Position numbers and translations under genes: made by a program. The notes under the pieces are model-generated. The model worked only from the letters and a program-made list of their open reading frames with translations. It was not told where the DNA came from and did not search any database. Below are positions 17,142 to 25,835 of a stretch of 64,000 bases of DNA, one piece after another; position 1 is the stretch's first letter, and the number at the start of each line of letters is the position of its first letter. The stretch is from Opitutia bacterium UBA7350 (lineage in GTDB: Bacteria > Verrucomicrobiota > Verrucomicrobiia > Opitutales > Coraliomargaritaceae): the NCBI GenBank assembly GCA_949524905.1, contig CATINC010000017.1, positions 156,313 to 220,312 on the forward strand. The letters are read 5' to 3'.

Positions 17142-17996
17142 ATGAAGAAGCTTGGCAAGGAACTGGAGTTATCGCCACAGATCAAACAAGGTCATTATGC
17201 AAATTTTTCTCGGGCTACGCAGAATGACACAGACATATTTATGGCAGGTTATGAGGAATGTGCGCCTGATTACCGCATCAAACGAGCAGAATTTCCATTT
17301 TGGATTATGGAGTTCATTGTGGGTGGAATCGGCTATTTTAAAAATAATGAAGCCATGCAGGTTCTGGGTCATGGGTCCGTTTTTTGTTATGGACCGGGGA
17401 TGGGTTTTGAATTTTGGAATCAATCAGACCGGCCTTTTAAAAAGTATTTTTTGGTAGCAGGAAGTGATCGTTGTCCGGCAGCTTGGTTGGAGGCAGGCCT
17501 ACGTTTAGGAAAAGTGCGCCAAATGCAGGCGGTTGCACCTGTTATAACGATTTTTGACCAGATTTTAAAGGAAGGAGAACTACGAGATGGACAGACACAT
17601 TCGGTGATGCGTTCGCTGCATCCATTATTGTTGGCTCTGATTGAACGGCATCAAGGTGTTAATGAAAAAGAAGCGACGGGATCGCGAAAGGCCTATGAGT
17701 TGACAATGGCGGCACTTCAGCAGGATTACCGTAAGCTCAACAGTTTGGCGGATCTAGCCGAGCGCTCAGGATACAGTGGAGAATATCTGTGCCGTATTTT
17801 TAGAAAGTATCATGGCGAAACTCCTTACCGAGTGCTTACGCAACGGAAAATGACGGCAGCTTGGTTATTGTTGAGGGATAGACGCCTACAGGTTGGATCT
17901 GTGGCGCGAGAGATAGGTTTTGAAGATCCCTTGCATTTTTCACGGGTCTTCCGTCGAGTGATGGGTTGTGCGCCAAGTTTGGTCGGTCAAGGTTAA
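17142..17996 (+). CDS. AraC-family transcriptional regulator of the fuc operon
   Basis: This 284-residue protein has an N-terminal cupin-like sensing domain (FPFWIMEFIVGGIGYF, LGHGSVFCYGPG) and a C-terminal double helix-turn-helix of the AraC family. The latter includes LADLAERSGYSGEYLCRIFRKYHGETPYRVL and VGSVAREIGFEDPLHFSRVFRRVMG, the standard spacing for the two recognition helices. It is transcribed divergently from fucP, the common arrangement for a local sugar-responsive activator, so L-fucose or a metabolite is the likely effector. The start has no clear Shine-Dalgarno sequence. A short ORF in another frame (17111-17227) overlaps the start and is not counted as a gene. Confidence 0.9.
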   Translation: MKKLGKELELSPQIKQGHYANFSRATQNDTDIFMAGYEECAPDYRIKRAEFPFWIMEFIVGGIGYFKNNEAMQVLGHGSVFCYGPGMGFEFWNQSDRPFKKYFLVAGSDRCPAAWLEAGLRLGKVRQMQAVAPVITIFDQILKEGELRDGQTHSVMRSLHPLLLALIERHQGVNEKEATGSRKAYELTMAALQQDYRKLNSLADLAERSGYSGEYLCRIFRKYHGETPYRVLTQRKMTAAWLLLRDRRLQVGSVAREIGFEDPLHFSRVFRRVMGCAPSLVGQG

Positions 17997-18414
<418 letters not shown>

Positions 18415-18471
18415 ATTAGGGTTGCGATGTTGTGGGCGAGGGATTTGCTGGCAAGCTCGGAAGCTGACTGG

Positions 18472-19845
18472 TTAAGGATTTTTCTGAGAACTGCGGGCGC
18501 TCTTAATTTCTTTTTCACCACGTATGATACGGTACTTGCCTTCATAAAAGCGCACATAATCTTTGAGTTGTTGCTCTGCTTGCTTGTCAAAGATTTCGTC
18601 TTCAGCGAGGAAAAGTACGACATTTATGGACGGCACAGGTTTATCGTATTGGAGGTAGAGTTCCTCATTCAGTTCGCGGAAGTATTGGGTGATGTCTTTA
18701 GAATCAACATCGGGGTAGGGTCGGTGTCCGGGGTGACGCGTATTCCATTTGAGTCCTAAGTCATTGTAGGCACTGTATACGCCCCATCTGCGATCGATAA
18801 CGCGGGGCGGTTGTCCTTTGGCTTTACGTTCGGCGTTGATGCGATTGAGTTCATTGCGGATACGCTGCTCCATCTGTGGCACTTCTTGTTCGTGCTTGGT
18901 AAGTTGTTCTATGTACGCACGGGAGTTTATTTTTGTCTCCCATGCTTCTTCTTCTTGGGGATTCATTTTGCGGCGAACAGATTCAAAACCACGATGATAA
19001 CCCGTTATGAAGAAGATGGTATCGATGCCTTGTTCGAGGGCATACTGAGTTATAAAAGCGGTTTCGTTGCCGCGGTAATGCAATGTTAAGAAAGGTTGCA
19101 GGTATTCATCTTTGAGAGCTTTTAAAGTGGGCTTGGCGGCGCGGTAGTTACTTTCTAGTCCAGGGTTATTGGCATTGGAATTAATGGGCGCAATCCATTT
19201 GACCAGTTTGCTATGAGAATCGGAACTAGCGGTTACCAAATTTTTTTGGAAGAGCAACGTCTTGGTGCGATCTTGCAACATGACATTAAAAAGGGTTCCA
19301 GCACTGAGGTTACCAACCCTGTCGGTTATTTCATCTTTGATGAGTCGGTAGCTATTGAGCCCGCCTTTTTTGTCGGTCAACATTTGTCGGTTGGTATCAA
19401 TTACGAAAAGAATACGCTCGGCACGGGCTTTTAGTCCGAAGACGTTGACCTGTGAGGAACCGAAGTCGAGTTTCCCGCGGCCAGTCCCCATTAGATTGGA
19501 GGCACCGCCAAAGCCACCGATACCAGCATTAATCGTAAAGGAATCGCTTTCGCTGGGGAGATCAACTGCAATATCTGCCACGGCAATGTTGCCGACTTTT
19601 TTCATACGCAGGTCTCGCATGGGTTTGATTTGAGGCTTTGGTTTGATTTCAACTTTGACCTCGGGTGGAGGTTTTTCTTCGTTAATTTCTGGCGGTTCTT
19701 CAAACTGGGCCTCATCGGGGATTATGTATCTGACAACAGTAATGCCACCAAGAACGAAGAGTCCTAAGACGTGAATGGCTGCGCTGACCACCAATACTTT
19801 GACGAGCATGGGGTTCATTTTGCGGCTTTTTTGTTGATTTATCAT
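18472..19845 (-). CDS. TonB-like anchor fused to a von Willebrand A-like domain
   Basis: This 457-residue protein starts with a cytoplasmic tail and one membrane helix (about 13-40), then a Pro/Glu/Lys-rich linker (EEPPEINEEKPPPEVKVEI, about 49-75), the typical N-terminus of TonB. A Gly-rich stretch follows (NAGIGGFGGASNLMGTGRG). From about residue 142 the chain resembles a von Willebrand A fold: ERILFVIDTNRQML, RLIKDEITDRVGNLSAGTLFNVMLQD, and later IDTIFFITGYHRG. The metal-site motif DxSxS is altered to Asp150-x-Asn152-x-Gln154, so metal binding is doubtful. No TonB C-terminal domain is seen. It is the last gene after exbB, exbD and exbD in one operon and would sit in the inner membrane, reaching into the periplasm. 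The role is probably force transmission or scaffold work in the Exb complex; this is inferred. Confidence 0.82.
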   Translation of the reverse strand: MINQQKSRKMNPMLVKVLVVSAAIHVLGLFVLGGITVVRYIIPDEAQFEEPPEINEEKPPPEVKVEIKPKPQIKPMRDLRMKKVGNIAVADIAVDLPSESDSFTINAGIGGFGGASNLMGTGRGKLDFGSSQVNVFGLKARAERILFVIDTNRQMLTDKKGGLNSYRLIKDEITDRVGNLSAGTLFNVMLQDRTKTLLFQKNLVTASSDSHSKLVKWIAPINSNANNPGLESNYRAAKPTLKALKDEYLQPFLTLHYRGNETAFITQYALEQGIDTIFFITGYHRGFESVRRKMNPQEEEAWETKINSRAYIEQLTKHEQEVPQMEQRIRNELNRINAERKAKGQPPRVIDRRWGVYSAYNDLGLKWNTRHPGHRPYPDVDSKDITQYFRELNEELYLQYDKPVPSINVVLFLAEDEIFDKQAEQQLKDYVRFYEGKYRIIRGEKEIKSARSSQKNP

Positions 19846-19865
19846 TTAAGTAGGATGCACGCAAA

Positions 19866-20300
19866 CTATTGATTATAAGCGGCAAAGGAAACTTTTTTAA
19901 CTTTAGCTTTGGCGCAGGCGTTAAGGACATCGACGGCGCGCTGGTGCGGTGAATCTGGGTCAGCATGAATTTTTACGACCGTCTCAATACCGGCGCGATC
20001 GGAGGATTGTTTGAGGCGGCTAAGGGTTCGAGTAAAGCGTGGCATATCGCGGTCATCAGCTCCATCCATGGGGGCTCCATTCAGGAGGATAAGACCGTTA
20101 GGATATACATCGACGATGTGTTCACTGGGCAGTTGAAGATCTTCGGCGGGGGGAGTATTGCTGGGGAGTCGAATGCCGATGTCTGCTTCTTGGGTCAGTG
20201 GTAGAAACATAAAATAAATGAGAAGCAAGAAGACCACGTCGATCATGGGCGTGATATCGACTTTATCTTCGGACTGAAGGATGGGGTTGACTTTACTCAT
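19866..20300 (-). CDS. ExbD/TolR-family protein, second copy
   Basis: This 144-residue protein has a short cytoplasmic N-terminus and a single membrane helix beginning with the family signature DITPMIDVVFLLLIYFM, in which the Asp is the proton-path residue of ExbD/TolR. A periplasmic domain of about 100 residues follows (IVDVYPNGLILLNG ... VVKIHADPDSPHQRAVDVLNACAKAKV), normal for ExbD. It lies two bases downstream of the other exbD-like gene and 20 bases before the TonB-like gene. Two different ExbD-type subunits in one operon are common in this kind of Verrucomicrobiota and Planctomycetes cluster. It works with ExbB in the inner membrane to convert the proton gradient into movement. Confidence 0.93.
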   Translation of the reverse strand: MSKVNPILQSEDKVDITPMIDVVFLLLIYFMFLPLTQEADIGIRLPSNTPPAEDLQLPSEHIVDVYPNGLILLNGAPMDGADDRDMPRFTRTLSRLKQSSDRAGIETVVKIHADPDSPHQRAVDVLNACAKAKVKKVSFAAYNQ

Positions 20301-20302
20301 GG

Positions 20303-20707
20303 CTAATCCTGAGAAGAGGCAAAGATGAGGTCAAAGATTCCGGCTTGGGCGCAGGCATCCATGACTCGGTTGACGTAGCGGTGCGGGGTTGTGCTGTCGG
20401 CGCGAAGATAAAGTTTTAGCCCTGGGAGTTCTTCGCGAGTTTTTGTGAGCGCCTGAGGGAGCGTTTCGTAGGTTTCTGAAGCGGCGCCGTAGAAAACCTC
20501 TCCATCGGCATTGACGGAGATATACTGGCGCTCGCCAGGATCTTCTGGAATAGTCGCTTCTTCAGCGGTGGGCAACTCAAGTTTTACTAACTCGGCGCTG
20601 ATAAAACTCATCAGCGTCATAAAGAAGGCGATCAGGAGAAAGACCACGTCGATCATCGGAGTGAGTTCAAACTCCGGATCGGCATCATCTGGGGTCCATA
20701 ATTTCAT
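20303..20707 (-). CDS. ExbD/TolR-family protein, first copy
   Basis: The start is set at the ATG at 20707 (MKLWTPDDADPEFELTPMID), giving 134 residues. The longer open frame to 20860 overlaps the exbB-like gene and has a Ser-rich, non-family N-terminus. The membrane helix carries ELTPMIDVVFLLIAFFMTL with the conserved Asp. The periplasmic domain includes QYISVNADGEVFYG and LKLYLRADSTTPHRYVNRVMDACAQAG. It lies 25 bases after the exbB-like gene and just before the second exbD-like gene, so translation is probably coupled. With ExbB it forms the proton-driven motor of the complex. Confidence 0.93.
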   Translation of the reverse strand: MKLWTPDDADPEFELTPMIDVVFLLIAFFMTLMSFISAELVKLELPTAEEATIPEDPGERQYISVNADGEVFYGAASETYETLPQALTKTREELPGLKLYLRADSTTPHRYVNRVMDACAQAGIFDLIFASSQD

Positions 20708-20732
20708 ATCAATAAATGGAAGTGGTAAGGTT

Positions 20733-21527
20733 TTAAGGCTGGCTGGCGGCTTTAGTGAGGGTGAACTCGATGTCACCAACCACACGAGCGGTACGAGAGG
20801 TGATTTTTCCGTATTTGTTTTTGAAGTAGAAGAAGAAGAACATGGCAGGAATTCCAACAATCATACCCGTGGCAGTGGTAATGAGAGCTTCAGAGATATT
20901 ACCAGCCAGAGCTTGTGCGCTACCTGCGCCTTCTGCTTCGATTACATTAAAGGCTTTAACCATACCAGAAACCGTACCGAGCAGCCCTACCATGGGAGAT
21001 AGCGAACCAACCACGCTTAGGTAGTTGATGTAGACGAATGGGCCTGCGAGTTCCTCGGAAGAGGCTTCTTCGATAGCTTCCTTGATGGGTTCAGGATTAT
21101 ATTTATTGAGATCAACACGGTTGAGTCCAGCGGCGATGATATTGGTGGCAGGGGCAGGATTTTCTTCACAGATAGAGCGAGCTTTGTCTAGGTTGAGTGC
21201 TTCAACGGCTTGATCGATTTCCAGGAGGGCTTCGGTTTTAAGGATGACTGAGGGCCGCACTGCCATGTAGTTGTAGCCGATTAGGGCAAGGCCCGCGATG
21301 GAGAAAAAGGTGAGGGGGTACATTGCCCAACCACCGGCTTTGAATTGATCGATCAGGGTCTTGCTGTTTGTTAACTCTGCTTCATCGGCCAGGTTTACTT
21401 CAGCGACTTCGGTTGTAGCGACTGCATCTTGGGCAAAGATGTTATTTGGAGTCAGCCACAGAGCCAAAATAACCATGCAGGTCATGCCAAAAATAGAGTA
21501 AAGGTAGTTTGGTTTGAGTGTTTTCAT
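20733..21527 (-). CDS. MotA/TolQ/ExbB proton-channel protein
   Basis: This 264-residue protein has an N-terminal signal-like hydrophobic segment (MVILALWLTPNNIFAQ), a charged periplasmic stretch, then the three membrane helices of the ExbB/TolQ family. The first is around MYPLTFFSIAGLALIGYNYM. The second and third carry the conserved stretches NYLSVVGSLSPMVGLLGTVSGMV and ISEALITTATGMIVGIPAMFFF, including the Thr-rich proton-path region. The extra N-terminal segment is typical of the long ExbB form found beside TPR proteins. It sits in the middle of the operon: TPR, TPR, exbB, exbD, exbD, tonB-like. Confidence 0.94.
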   Translation of the reverse strand: MKTLKPNYLYSIFGMTCMVILALWLTPNNIFAQDAVATTEVAEVNLADEAELTNSKTLIDQFKAGGWAMYPLTFFSIAGLALIGYNYMAVRPSVILKTEALLEIDQAVEALNLDKARSICEENPAPATNIIAAGLNRVDLNKYNPEPIKEAIEEASSEELAGPFVYINYLSVVGSLSPMVGLLGTVSGMVKAFNVIEAEGAGSAQALAGNISEALITTATGMIVGIPAMFFFFYFKNKYGKITSRTARVVGDIEFTLTKAASQP

Positions 21528-21571
21528 AATTATAGGTGATTAAAATAAGCGTACGATATTGTTAATGTAAG

Positions 21572-22723
21572 CTAAAGGGCTTGTTCAGTTTTAGGTAAGG
21601 CGTTTAAGGCTTCGTTTGTTCGTTTTGCCCAAGGGGATGCAGGGTAGAGGGCAACGATTTCAAGCCAAACATTTTTAGCGGCTATTGGTTCTTGAGCGCG
21701 TAGGTAGCAATCGCCGATGAGGTAAAGCATTTCAGGTACCCAGGAGTAAGAAGTCTGGGCGCGAACGAATCCACGCGTTAAGGTATCGAGCGCTTCATTG
21801 TAGTTTCCAAGGCGATGCATTCGGGAACCATAGAGGAGTTTGTAAAGTGAGAAGAGTGGGTCATTTGGTTTCGGTTCTTCAATGCTATTGATGAGGGGGG
21901 CAGCCTCTTCTAATCGGTTCGCTAAAATAAGGCTGTAAGCATGCCAAAGGTCGATGTTCCTCTTGGCAACTGGATCAACTACTTGCTGAATTGTGCGGTA
22001 CAGGGGCACAACTGCGTCGTAATACCCAGCGCCTCGCAGGGCATCTGCGACTTCGATGAGTGGGCTTAAGTTTGCGGAGTAATCACCTTGGACTGGCAGT
22101 AATTTAGCGACACGAGCAAGGCTCTCAAAATCCTCTACTTCTTGGTATTTGAGGAGAAGGCTTTGGGTATTTTCGGAGTATTTAAAATCAACTTGGTCAA
22201 GCTCAATGCGTTGAATGAGGTCTTCTGCTTCGGCAAGTTCTCCTGCGTTGATAAGCGATTTTATGAGCAGGCGCACGGGTTGATGTAGTTGGATGAAACT
22301 TTCGGGGACGCGGTGAAATTTTATAAGGGGGTATACTTTTGGGCGGAGTCGTTTTGCTGCGCCGAGATGGTTTCCGCTGTCGATTAGCTGGTATGCCTGG
22401 GGCAAAGATTTGATTTGAAAATTGAGCGTTTTAACCATGCTTTCGCTCACGGGTTGGGAAACTTCTGCGATACTAGAGCGGCCATCGCGGTCGGTCATTT
22501 TTAATTGAGCTACAAGCATATTATTGCGGTAGGCTACAAATTTAAGCATCTGCCGATTGCCGTTATTATTTTGCTCAATGAAGACGGGCTCATTACCGAA
22601 TTGCTTCCAGTAGGGATTCTCTGCGCTCAAAACAAAGGGAACCAGTAAGGTGAATAGGAGCAGGCCAACGGGATAATTCGACAAGAGCGATTGGCGGAGT
22701 GTTGCTGGCTGAAAATGAGTCAT
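21572..22723 (-). CDS. Exported TPR-repeat protein (383 aa)
   Basis: The protein begins with a hydrophobic segment (residues about 17-33) that ends at VLSAENPYWK, probably a signal peptide. The first third is beta-rich (KQFGNEPVFIEQNNNGNRQMLKFVAY) and has no recognised family. From about residue 110 the chain is helical, with tetratricopeptide-like units such as GAGYYDAVVPLYRTIQQVV and LGNYNEALDTLTRGFVRA, and a final unit near LIGDCYLRAQEPIAAKNVWLEIVALYP. It lies nine bases after the 1001-residue TPR gene and 44 bases before exbB. It probably acts in the periplasm as a scaffold for the Exb/TonB-like complex; this role is inferred from linkage. Confidence 0.82.
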   Translation of the reverse strand: MTHFQPATLRQSLLSNYPVGLLLFTLLVPFVLSAENPYWKQFGNEPVFIEQNNNGNRQMLKFVAYRNNMLVAQLKMTDRDGRSSIAEVSQPVSESMVKTLNFQIKSLPQAYQLIDSGNHLGAAKRLRPKVYPLIKFHRVPESFIQLHQPVRLLIKSLINAGELAEAEDLIQRIELDQVDFKYSENTQSLLLKYQEVEDFESLARVAKLLPVQGDYSANLSPLIEVADALRGAGYYDAVVPLYRTIQQVVDPVAKRNIDLWHAYSLILANRLEEAAPLINSIEEPKPNDPLFSLYKLLYGSRMHRLGNYNEALDTLTRGFVRAQTSYSWVPEMLYLIGDCYLRAQEPIAAKNVWLEIVALYPASPWAKRTNEALNALPKTEQAL

Positions 22724-22732
22724 TTTTGAAAA

Positions 22733-25700
22733 TTAAATAGAGTCGTATTTTTCTTGAAGGCTGGCATAGAGTTCGCTTGGGATGTTGCCTATGAGCTGAT
22801 CTAAGGCTTCACTGAGCGTAAGTTTGGCACCTTGGGGGTCGTTGAGTTTTAACAAAGCGTCTGCATCTGCTAAGTATGCTTGTGCGGCCACTTCGGGGAA
22901 ATTGGAATAGCCCAAGAAGGTGCGCTCGAAAAATCCGTGGGCTTGTTCATGCGCTTCTTCAGCCATGTAGGCAGTACCAATTTGTAGAAGGGCACGAGCG
23001 TGAGCGATGCCACGCCAGTCCGGTACGCGTAGGATATACTGGTATTTTTCACGCGCTTGATCTCCTTTGCCAAGTTGGCTGAGTAACTCGCCTTGACGCA
23101 AGATTACTGCCGGTATTTGCGGGGAACCTGGGAAAGAGGCCTCAATGGATTCTAAGTGCTGTAAGGCAGTCTTCAGATCTTGGTCGCCGACCCGAACATC
23201 AGCTAGACGAAGGTGCGCAACAATAGCAGCATCATCAGAGGGATAAGATTTGAGTAGCTGATTCCAGGTTTTTTCAGCAAAATTGATGTCCTTTGAACGT
23301 TTGTAATCGGCAACATAAAGTAGGAGGCGAGGGCTGAGTTTTTGAGTAAACTCATCGTCATAGGGTTTTATAGGAGCGAGTTCTTTTCCTCTACGGTAAA
23401 GACCCATCAACATACGGCACTCGGCAACACGATCTCCGTTAGCTTGGAAACGTTTGAGAAGTTCGCGGTAAAGCATTTCGGGAGTCTTTTTTGGGAAGCC
23501 TGCTAATTCTGATCGATAGTCTGGTACCATCGACTCCATTGGGCCAAGGTCGTCCATGAGCTCAATTGTGAAGTTAGGATGGTTGCGCAATTTATTGTAG
23601 AGACTTGGGTCGATTTCTTCATCGTAATAGAAGACCTCAAATAGGGCGCCGCGGTCAGCCAGCATCGTTTCCCGGAAAGCAAGGTCGTCGCGCATTTGGT
23701 CGAGGAAGGCTACCGTACGGGTGAGGCGCTTATGGTTAAAATAGTATTTTTCAGCGTAGTTCTCAATGAGTGCGTCTACCCCTTGATTAGAGGCATTTCC
23801 AGCGAACTGCTCGATGGTTTTGCGGTAGAGCGCAAGCATGGCGTTGGGTTGATTTAGGAATTCGTAGGCGCGCCCTACTTGTAGGTAAGCATCGGTGAGG
23901 CGACCGGATTCACCAAAACGTTCGGCATAGGTTTTAAAATGCTGTAACATGCCGGCATAGTCGGCTTTGGCTTCTAGGATGTCCCCAATTCGAAAAGCTA
24001 CTGCGTCGTGCATCGATTGAGACTGGGTTTTTTCATCCGCCTGCCTGAAATAAGTGAGCGCTACTTCAAAGTCACCCGCGATACTTTCGATTTCACCAAG
24101 AAAGTAGAAGGCTTGGTCTAAAGAGGGACTTTTTTGGTATTTTTCAGTGAAAGAAAGGAGGGTCGTGCGAGCATCATTGTATGCTTCAACATAGAATTGG
24201 CAGATGCCCTTACGAAGGGTGCTGTCCTCTGCATAGAGGCTAGTGGGGTATTGTTCAAGGAGCTCGGAAAAATTATCAAGAGCAGGTTGAAATTCTGTGA
24301 GCTGCAGATGTGCAAGTCCTTGCCAGAAGTAAAGTCCATCAGCGAAGGTAGGATTTGTGTGCATTTTGCGCCAGCGGCGGCACTGCTCAATGATTTCCGG
24401 CAGAAGATCTCGCTCGATCATGTAACCGCTCCAAAGAGCAAGGAAATTGGAGGAGAAGGGGTCACTTGGAAAGCGATTAAGGAAGTCGACGACAACCTCA
24501 ATGAGTTCTTCAGTCTGTTTTAATTTCTGAAGCTTATCAACAAGCCCGGCGGTTACGTCTGAGTAAAAATCGCCCTCCGGGTACTGGCTGCGGTATGAGC
24601 GCCCAAGCTCCAAAAGAACAGAATCCTTGTTTACTTTATTAGCACCTGAAAAGGCTGCGTAATGAAAGAATTCGCTTTGCTTGTCGTCGGGGTTTTCCTT
24701 GAGGAGGTCATAGAACATCCAGAAGGATTCGTAGGGACGGTTTGTTTTAGAAAAATTACGTGCACGGCGCACAAGGAGTTCGTTGCGCAGTGTCGGCAAA
24801 GCTCTGAGTTTAGAGAGGGTGTTTTCTAAAACCTTAATTTCTTGTTTTAACTCAATAATGCGGTCTGAGTTTCGCTTGAGTGCTTCGTAGGTCTCAATGC
24901 GTTTGGTTTTTTCGGTAAGATTTTGCTCGTGAAACTCAATCATCAAGTCGGTTGTTTTGATGAGATTAAGCAAGATGGAAGCATCAGAAAGGCGCGCCTC
25001 GTTGTTCATCGTGTCACTTGCTTTGAGCAGTGCTACATTGATGCGAGGCTGGTAACGAGCATCAAATTCTTTTGCGAGATAGGGCAAAAGTTCCATCGCT
25101 GCATCCAGTTGTTTGGCATCGAGATAAGCCTCAAAACTAGCGGCAGCCGCCAGGCCGCGATCATTAACGGATCGTGCGGTTTTGCTCAATCGGTTGAAGT
25201 AAGGGAGTCCTTCGCTTAATTGATTTTTATAATAGAGCGTTTGGCATAAATCTTTTAGGACTTTGTTTTCTTCTGAGTAGCTGAGATTGATAGAAGCTAT
25301 TTTGCCAGAGAGCAGGGCTTTAATGAGTTCAACAGCTTCATCGGTGCGCTTTAAAACGCGGAGAACATCAATGCGCTTAAGCGTGGCTGCTTTTACATAT
25401 TTAGAATCAGGGTAATCGTTTTCCAGTCGATCAAACCAAGAAAGTGCTTTACTGAGCTCGGCATCAGATCCGGTAGTGGTAAAATTTTGAATATAGGCAG
25501 AACCAATCAGGAAAACGGGGTAGTCGATTTCAACGTCTGAATCAGGTGCACCTTCAACGCGCTTTACCAACTCTTGTAAGATTGGAAGGGCGGCAACTAG
25601 GTTTCCGTTAGCAACATACGCAGATGCCTGTGATTTAACCTCCGAAAAAGCCATTTGGGCATATTCCTGAGAATGAAGGCCAGGCAAGCTAAGAGTGAGT

Positions 25701-25738
25701 GCTAGAAGAGCTAAAACTTTAGTAGGGTGGGGAATCAT
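22733..25738 (-). CDS. Large exported TPR-repeat protein (1001 aa)
   Basis: A signal peptide (residues 1-24, ending LPGLHSQ) is followed by a long all-helical protein with many tetratricopeptide and Sel1/YbgF-like units. Examples are ALSWFDRLENDYPDSKYVKAA, PALDNFSELLEQYPTSLYAED, VALTYFRQADEKTQ and ALQHLESIEASFPGSPQIPA. Pairs of such units separated by 34-38 residues occur along the whole length. A coiled stretch near residues 260-300 (RNSDRIIELKQEIKVLENTLSKL) may allow dimer formation. It is the first gene of the six-gene operon ending in the TonB-like gene. Large TPR proteins of this kind often precede exbB in Verrucomicrobiota and Planctomycetes. The partner and cargo are unknown. Confidence 0.85.
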   Translation of the reverse strand: MIPHPTKVLALLALTLSLPGLHSQEYAQMAFSEVKSQASAYVANGNLVAALPILQELVKRVEGAPDSDVEIDYPVFLIGSAYIQNFTTTGSDAELSKALSWFDRLENDYPDSKYVKAATLKRIDVLRVLKRTDEAVELIKALLSGKIASINLSYSEENKVLKDLCQTLYYKNQLSEGLPYFNRLSKTARSVNDRGLAAAASFEAYLDAKQLDAAMELLPYLAKEFDARYQPRINVALLKASDTMNNEARLSDASILLNLIKTTDLMIEFHEQNLTEKTKRIETYEALKRNSDRIIELKQEIKVLENTLSKLRALPTLRNELLVRRARNFSKTNRPYESFWMFYDLLKENPDDKQSEFFHYAAFSGANKVNKDSVLLELGRSYRSQYPEGDFYSDVTAGLVDKLQKLKQTEELIEVVVDFLNRFPSDPFSSNFLALWSGYMIERDLLPEIIEQCRRWRKMHTNPTFADGLYFWQGLAHLQLTEFQPALDNFSELLEQYPTSLYAEDSTLRKGICQFYVEAYNDARTTLLSFTEKYQKSPSLDQAFYFLGEIESIAGDFEVALTYFRQADEKTQSQSMHDAVAFRIGDILEAKADYAGMLQHFKTYAERFGESGRLTDAYLQVGRAYEFLNQPNAMLALYRKTIEQFAGNASNQGVDALIENYAEKYYFNHKRLTRTVAFLDQMRDDLAFRETMLADRGALFEVFYYDEEIDPSLYNKLRNHPNFTIELMDDLGPMESMVPDYRSELAGFPKKTPEMLYRELLKRFQANGDRVAECRMLMGLYRRGKELAPIKPYDDEFTQKLSPRLLLYVADYKRSKDINFAEKTWNQLLKSYPSDDAAIVAHLRLADVRVGDQDLKTALQHLESIEASFPGSPQIPAVILRQGELLSQLGKGDQAREKYQYILRVPDWRGIAHARALLQIGTAYMAEEAHEQAHGFFERTFLGYSNFPEVAAQAYLADADALLKLNDPQGAKLTLSEALDQLIGNIPSELYASLQEKYDSI

Positions 25739-25835
25739 TTTTTGCTCGAAAGAATAGCAAAGGTTATAAATTAGAGAGTATGCCTTTTCTGTAAAGGCTA
25801 TTTGGAGAATAATAAGGGATCTCTTCGGCGAGTGA

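Noticed and set aside
17111..17227. 38-codon frame starting MDIIEQLF before the AraC gene
   Set aside because: It overlaps the AraC start in another frame without a ribosome binding site. A leader peptide is possible but unsupported.
20708..20860. N-terminal extension of the first ExbD frame
   Set aside because: It lies inside the exbB-like gene and is Ser- and Pro-rich without family similarity. ExbD begins shortly before its membrane helix.
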